NCBI GenBank assembly: GCA_963739995.1
Contig: CAVUCH010000019.1
Coordinates: 124,001-188,000, forward strand
Origin: CAVUCH01 sp963739995
GTDB lineage: Bacteria > Acidobacteriota > Vicinamibacteria > Vicinamibacterales > JAENWD01
Direction: 5' to 3'
DNA: 64,000 bases
Shown here: one piece after another, positions 59,994-64,000 of the stretch
How positions within the stretch are numbered: the first letter of the stretch is position 1
Layout: the number at the start of each line of letters is the position of its first letter
Program-made: the position numbers and the translations under genes
Notes under the pieces: generated by a model
What the model was told of the DNA's origin: nothing
Seen by the model: the letters and a program-made list of their open reading frames with translations, nothing else
Database searches by the model: none

Positions 59994-61618
59994 ACTGGAT
60001 GAAGCGCATGATTGCTCTGCGGAGACAGCACAGCGTGCTCGGCCGCGGCGCTCTGGAATTCGTCGGCTCCGCCAATCGCAAGGTGCTGTCGTACGTCCGC
60101 CGCGACGAGCACGAGACGGTGCTCGTGGTCGGCAGCCTGTCACGGCAGGCGCAGCCAGTGTCCCTGGCGCTCGCCGAGTTCGAGGGACTCGTGCCCGTGG
60201 AGATGATGGGGGAAATGGAGTTTCCGCGGATCGGCGACGACACGTACCCGCTTTCACTTGGCCCGTACGGCTATTTCCTGTTCCGTCTCGAACAGAACGT
60301 CATCTCGGTCGCCGCGCGGGCGACCGCGCCCGAGCCGGTCGTCGCCGTGGAGTCGCGGCCGGCCCTGCTCGCCGGCGTCGCCTGGGATACCCTGTTCGAC
60401 GGCGCCCTTCGACGTTATCTCGAGCGCGACGCCCTGCTCGGGTTCCTCGAGGCGCAGCGCTGGTCCGGCAGCGCGCGCGGCGAGCTGAAAGCGGCGCGCT
60501 TCACCGACTGGGGCATCCTGCGCGCCGGCCCGCAGCCTGTCTTCCTCACGCTGATCGAGGCCGAGCGCGCGGATGGCCGCCGCGGGCACTATCTGTTGCC
60601 GCTCGCGACGGTCACCGGCGCCGACGCCGACCGGATCGCGAAGACCGCGCCGGGCCAGGTGCTCGCGCGCATTACCGGCGCCCGCAAGGGCTTGCTCGTC
60701 GATGCCGTCGTCGACGACCGCGCGTGCGACCTGCTGCTCGAGGTGTTGGCGAGCAGCCGCTCGCTTGCGGGGCAGCACGGCACGATTCGGGCGGTGCGCA
60801 CGGAGGCATGGCTCCCCGACGACCCGGCGACCCTGCATCCCATCCGCCGTTCCGCAACCGAGCGGCCCAACAGCTCGATCGCGTATGGGAAGCGCAAGCA
60901 CCTCAAGCTGCTCCGCCGCCTCCATGCGGGGCCCAACCCGGAGATCGAGATCGGCAACTATCTGACGCGCGCCGGCTTCACCCGCGTGCCACCGCTCGTC
61001 GGCTGGCTGGAGTACCACTCCGCCGGCGGCGACCATATGGCGCTGGGCCTGCTGCAGGGCCTCGTGCACAACGAGGGCGAAACGTGGGAGCGGACGCTCG
61101 ACGAGCTCGGGCGCTACTTCGAACGCGTCGCCTCGGGCGGAGCGCTCCCGCCGACGGGCATCGCTGACGGGAGTCTCCTCGCGCTCGCGCGGAACGAACC
61201 GCCGGAGCCTGTATTGGCCGCCATCGGCGTGCCGTTGACGGGAGCAGCCGTGCTCGGCCGCCGCACAGCGGAAATGCACCTGGCACTTGGGCGGGAGACG
61301 CACGATCCTGCGTTTGCTCCTGAACCACTCGACGATGCGGCCCTGAGCGCGGTGAGCACCGCTGTGCAGGACACAGGTACAGGCCGTTCTGGTAGAGCTC
61401 GAGGCTGCCGGGGATCGACTGCCAGAGGACACGATTCCGGTTGCGGAAGCGGTGCTCCGCTCCGGGGTATCGGCCCGGGTGGCACCGCGCGTCTCCCGAA
61501 ACGGCTGGGGCCGGGCGATCCGCGTCCATGGCGACTACCACCTCGCGCAGGTGCTGTGGTCGGAGCAGGACGTGATCATCGTGGATTTCGAGGGCGACCC
61601 GTCGCGGCGGATCGATGA
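59804..61618 (+). CDS. TreS C-terminus and maltokinase N-terminal part (second fragment)
   Basis: Continues the trehalose synthase after the first frameshift: MGDNIYLGDRNGVRTPMQWS, GFSRADPARLFAPPIMDPVY, then the C-terminal beta domain. From about 60340 it is the maltokinase (Pep2-like) half, with an N-terminal cap (DTLFDGALRRYLERDALLGF) and a kinase N-lobe (NSSIAYGKRKHLKLLRRLHA). Maltokinase makes maltose-1-phosphate for GlgE. An extra base around 61365-61378 shifts the frame again, and the reading after STAVQ is spurious. The ATG at 59804 is internal. Confidence 0.9.
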   Translation: MGDNIYLGDRNGVRTPMQWSGDRNGGFSRADPARLFAPPIMDPVYGYQSINVEAQERYPFSLLNWMKRMIALRRQHSVLGRGALEFVGSANRKVLSYVRRDEHETVLVVGSLSRQAQPVSLALAEFEGLVPVEMMGEMEFPRIGDDTYPLSLGPYGYFLFRLEQNVISVAARATAPEPVVAVESRPALLAGVAWDTLFDGALRRYLERDALLGFLEAQRWSGSARGELKAARFTDWGILRAGPQPVFLTLIEAERADGRRGHYLLPLATVTGADADRIAKTAPGQVLARITGARKGLLVDAVVDDRACDLLLEVLASSRSLAGQHGTIRAVRTEAWLPDDPATLHPIRRSATERPNSSIAYGKRKHLKLLRRLHAGPNPEIEIGNYLTRAGFTRVPPLVGWLEYHSAGGDHMALGLLQGLVHNEGETWERTLDELGRYFERVASGGALPPTGIADGSLLALARNEPPEPVLAAIGVPLTGAAVLGRRTAEMHLALGRETHDPAFAPEPLDDAALSAVSTAVQDTGTGRSGRARGCRGSTARGHDSGCGSGAPLRGIGPGGTARLPKRLGPGDPRPWRLPPRAGAVVGAGRDHRGFRGRPVAADR

Positions 61619-61976
61619 ACGCCGCCGCAAAGCGTCGCCGCTGGTAGACATCGCGACGATGGTCCGCTCGCTTGGCTATGCGACGGGCATCGGACTGATC
61701 GCCTTCACGCGCCAGCACCCCAACCCGGTCGCCGCGCCCTGGGCCGCGCTCTGGGAGCGATGGATGGCGGCAACATTCCTCCGCCACTATCTGGCGACGC
61801 TTGGTCGATCACCGCTCGTGCCCGCCGCGCAAGAGGACCTCGCCGCCCTCCTCGATTTGTTCGTCATCGAGCGCGCGGCCGGCGAGCTCCGTAACGAGCT
61901 GCAGAATCGGCCTGAATGGGCGCACATCCCGCTCGCCGCGCTCGCGCGATTGCAGCAGAACGACTCGGAGACCTGA
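61452..61976 (+). CDS. Maltokinase C-terminal part (third fragment)
   Basis: The rest of the TreS-maltokinase fusion, in the frame of the first fragment. It contains the kinase catalytic motifs IRVHGDYHLAQVLW (HGDxHxxQ) and VIIVDFEGDPSRRIDERRRK (Mg-binding DFEG), which any working maltokinase needs. The true frame is already open from about 61378 (QVQAVLVELEAAGDRLPEDT). The ATG listed is internal. With both single-base shifts corrected, the gene is 3318 bases long and in frame throughout, ending seven bases before treZ. Confidence 0.87.
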   Translation: MLRSGVSARVAPRVSRNGWGRAIRVHGDYHLAQVLWSEQDVIIVDFEGDPSRRIDERRRKASPLVDIATMVRSLGYATGIGLIAFTRQHPNPVAAPWAALWERWMAATFLRHYLATLGRSPLVPAAQEDLAALLDLFVIERAAGELRNELQNRPEWAHIPLAALARLQQNDSET

Positions 61977-61983
61977 GTGCATC

Positions 61984-63897
61984 ATGGGGAACGATGTGGA
62001 GGCCATCGGAAGCAGGTCGCTCGATGACGCTCCGGCCGCGTGGCGTCCGGCGCTCGGCGCGTGGATGGAGGGGGACGCCGGTCGTTTTCGGGTGTGGGCG
62101 CCCGCGGCGAGGTCGATCGACCTCGTCATGGCTGGCGGGGACGCGCCCCCCCAGCCCCTGGCACGCGGCGACCATGGCTACTGGGAGCTTCGCGTGGCGG
62201 ACGTGCGCGCGGGCGATCGGTATTGGTATCGGATCGATGGCAACCGCACGCTGCCCGACCCGGCGTCACGCTTTCAGCCGGAGGGCGTTCACGGTCCGTC
62301 GGAGGTGATCGACCCGAAGGCGTTCGCGTGGACAGACCTGGGGTGGATGGGGACGTCGCTCAAGCACCTGATCATCTACGAGCTGCATGTCGGCACATTT
62401 TCGCCGGCCGGTACATTCGCCGGCGCAGCGGCCAGGCTGGACGAAGTGGCCCGGCTTGGCGTGACGGCGATCGAGGTCATGCCCGTGGCGGAGTTCGCGG
62501 GCGCGCGCAATTGGGGCTACGACGGCGTCGATCTCTTTGCCCCGTCCGGGGCCTATGGCACACCCGACGACCTGCGCGCGCTCGTGGACGCCGCGCACGC
62601 GCTGGGGCTCGCCGTGATTCTCGATGTCGTCTACAACCACCTGGGGCCGGAAGGTGCTTACCTCACCGCGTACTCTCGCGATTACTTCACCGAACGTCAT
62701 CGGACCCCGTGGGGCGCCGGCGTAAACCTCGACGGTGAGCACTCCGAGCACGTGCGCGCGTTCTTCATCGAGAACGCGCTGCACTGGCTGACCGAGTATC
62801 ACGTCGACGGCTTTCGCCTCGACGCCACGCATACGATCTATGACGACGGTCGCCATCATTTCCTGGCCGAGCTGGTGTCGCGCGTTCGCGAAGTGCATCC
62901 CCGCGCGATCGTGATTGCCGAAGACGAACGCAAGCTGCGCCGCATCGTGAGCTCCCCGACCTCGGGAGGCTGGGGTTTCGATGCGGTGTGGGCCGATGAC
63001 TTCCACCATCAGGTGCGCCGGCTGCTGGCCGGCGATCGCGAGAGCTACTTCGCCAGGTACAGCGGCACCGTGCCGGACATCGCACGCACCGTGGCCTGCG
63101 GATGGTTCGTCCGCCGGACCGATGACAACGCACTCGAGGAAGTCTCCGCAGCCGATCCGGCGGTCGGCGGCGTGCCGTCGCAGTATGTGATCTGTCTTCA
63201 GAACCACGACCAGGTAGGCAACCGTGCATTTGGCGAACGGCTGCACCACCAGGTGGATCTGGCCGCCTATCGCGCGGCAACCACGCTGCTGTTGTGCGCA
63301 CCGGAAACCCCGCTGCTGTTCATGGGACAGGAGTGGGCCGCGTCCACGCCGTTTCTCTACTTCACGGATCACGCCGAGGCGCTCGGGCGGCTCGTCACTG
63401 AGGGACGACGGCGCGAGTTCAGCAGTTTTCGGCAATTCCGGGAACCGGCACTGCGCGATCGCATCCCGGATCCACAGGCGCCCAGCACCTTCGAGGCCAG
63501 CCGCCTGCGCTGGTCGGAGCGCGGACGCGAGCCGCACGCCTCCGTGCTTCGGTTGTACGAAGCATTGCTGACGCTGCGACGCACCGCCGCGGCGCTCTCC
63601 GACCCGGAGGGAACGGTGCGCGTCGACGTGCTCGACGACGACACGCTGGCGGTGCGCCGCGACACCGTGGATCAGCACCATGCGGTGCTGGCGATCGTCC
63701 GACTACGGGGCGGGGGGAGCGTCACTCTCGCGCGCGGCACAGGAGAGGTCGTGTCGCTGGACGACCATTTTGCGCTGGCGCTCTCAACCGAGAGCCCGGC
63801 ATTCGCGAACGACAGCGCCCCCCTCGATCTGACGATCGCGCAGGATGTCGTGAGGGTCCGATTCGAACGGCCGGGCGCACTTGTTCTTACCGCGTAG
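61984..63897 (+). CDS. treZ: Malto-oligosyltrehalose trehalohydrolase
   Basis: A 637-residue GH13 enzyme that releases trehalose from maltooligosyl-trehalose made by TreY. The N-terminal CBM48-like domain is GRFRVWAPAARSIDLVMAGG. The barrel shows IIYELHVGTFSPAGTF, VILDVVYNHLGPEGAYL, YHVDGFRLDATHTIYDD (nucleophile Asp), AIVIAEDERKLRR (acid Glu) and CLQNHDQVGNRA. Length and the GPEG/NHLGPEG loop match TreZ. TreY is not seen and may lie beyond the right edge. It is in operon with glgX and treS-maltokinase. Confidence 0.95.
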   Translation: MGNDVEAIGSRSLDDAPAAWRPALGAWMEGDAGRFRVWAPAARSIDLVMAGGDAPPQPLARGDHGYWELRVADVRAGDRYWYRIDGNRTLPDPASRFQPEGVHGPSEVIDPKAFAWTDLGWMGTSLKHLIIYELHVGTFSPAGTFAGAAARLDEVARLGVTAIEVMPVAEFAGARNWGYDGVDLFAPSGAYGTPDDLRALVDAAHALGLAVILDVVYNHLGPEGAYLTAYSRDYFTERHRTPWGAGVNLDGEHSEHVRAFFIENALHWLTEYHVDGFRLDATHTIYDDGRHHFLAELVSRVREVHPRAIVIAEDERKLRRIVSSPTSGGWGFDAVWADDFHHQVRRLLAGDRESYFARYSGTVPDIARTVACGWFVRRTDDNALEEVSAADPAVGGVPSQYVICLQNHDQVGNRAFGERLHHQVDLAAYRAATTLLLCAPETPLLFMGQEWAASTPFLYFTDHAEALGRLVTEGRRREFSSFRQFREPALRDRIPDPQAPSTFEASRLRWSERGREPHASVLRLYEALLTLRRTAAALSDPEGTVRVDVLDDDTLAVRRDTVDQHHAVLAIVRLRGGGSVTLARGTGEVVSLDDHFALALSTESPAFANDSAPLDLTIAQDVVRVRFERPGALVLTA

Positions 63898-64000
63898 TCC
63901 GGTCACCGCCGCCTCGCCTCACTGGCTGTTGTCTTGCAATCTTGCGCGAAGACCGGGCGACCGCGCCCGAACGGTTCTTCTCCTTTGCACCATGAGGTGC
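63898..64000. other. Window end, no gene seen
   Basis: The last 103 bases follow treZ. A short CGGGCG/CGCCCG hairpin at about 63955-63970, followed by a pyrimidine-rich stretch, could be a weak terminator. No coding sequence is evident. Confidence 0.3.

Overview
This 64 kb, high-GC window reads as chromosomal DNA from an environmental Acidobacteriota, most likely a Vicinamibacteria-like lineage. That is an inference from gene content: an Oar-like TonB-dependent receptor next to TPR proteins and an FG-GAP/ASPIC protein, Ser/Thr kinases with PD40 or TPR sensor halves, a DUF5916 outer-membrane protein, GH172/GH43/GH20 hydrolases and a PEP-CTERM protein. No rRNA or other taxonomic marker is present. 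There is one tRNA (His), no CRISPR array, and no intact insertion sequence or prophage.

Layout. 1-13 kb: the 3' part of a TonB-dependent receptor with a strong terminator, two translationally coupled TPR proteins, a seven-motif FG-GAP/ASPIC protein, a PD40 Ser/Thr kinase, a GH43 hydrolase and an exported TPR/propeller protein. 13-27 kb: PAS histidine kinase, GH172, an unusual APC permease-MgtE fusion, a VOC dioxygenase, a PilT-like ATPase, an M28 peptidase, a major-type sigma-70 factor, a small cupin and a GH20 hexosaminidase. 27-33 kb: a frameshifted zinc-ribbon Ser/Thr kinase with a TPR half and a heavily frameshifted exported protein. 33-44 kb: Gfo/Idh/MocA oxidoreductase, acid phosphatase, FKBP, SnoaL, cupin, amidohydrolase, a GCV-type exported protein, a diguanylate cyclase, tRNA-His and DUF5916. 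44-52 kb: zinc-ribbon peptide, PEP-CTERM protein, an M16 peptidase pair, ArgG and a CPA2 antiporter. 52-56 kb: divergent SoxR and an SDR-QueA-like-GrpE operon with a recognisable SoxR operator, then a sulfite-oxidase-like protein. 56-64 kb: glgX-treS/maltokinase-treZ, which would convert glycogen to trehalose.

Four things stand out. (1) The SoxR box sits in a 19-bp promoter spacer and drives a tightly coupled SDR/QueA-family/GrpE operon, a redox circuit I do not recognise as described. (2) One 1179-residue ORF joins an APC permease, a USP-like domain and a complete MgtE channel. (3) Several dispersed repeat families lie between genes: two GC-rich palindromic families, heptanucleotide arrays and a 10-mer array. 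(4) At least ten single-base frameshifts occur in five otherwise well-conserved genes. Many are at homopolymers and several compensate each other, which points to assembly indels more than to gene decay.

Several starts lie 8-10 nt downstream of a good -10 hexamer with no Shine-Dalgarno sequence, suggesting that leaderless mRNAs are common in this organism.
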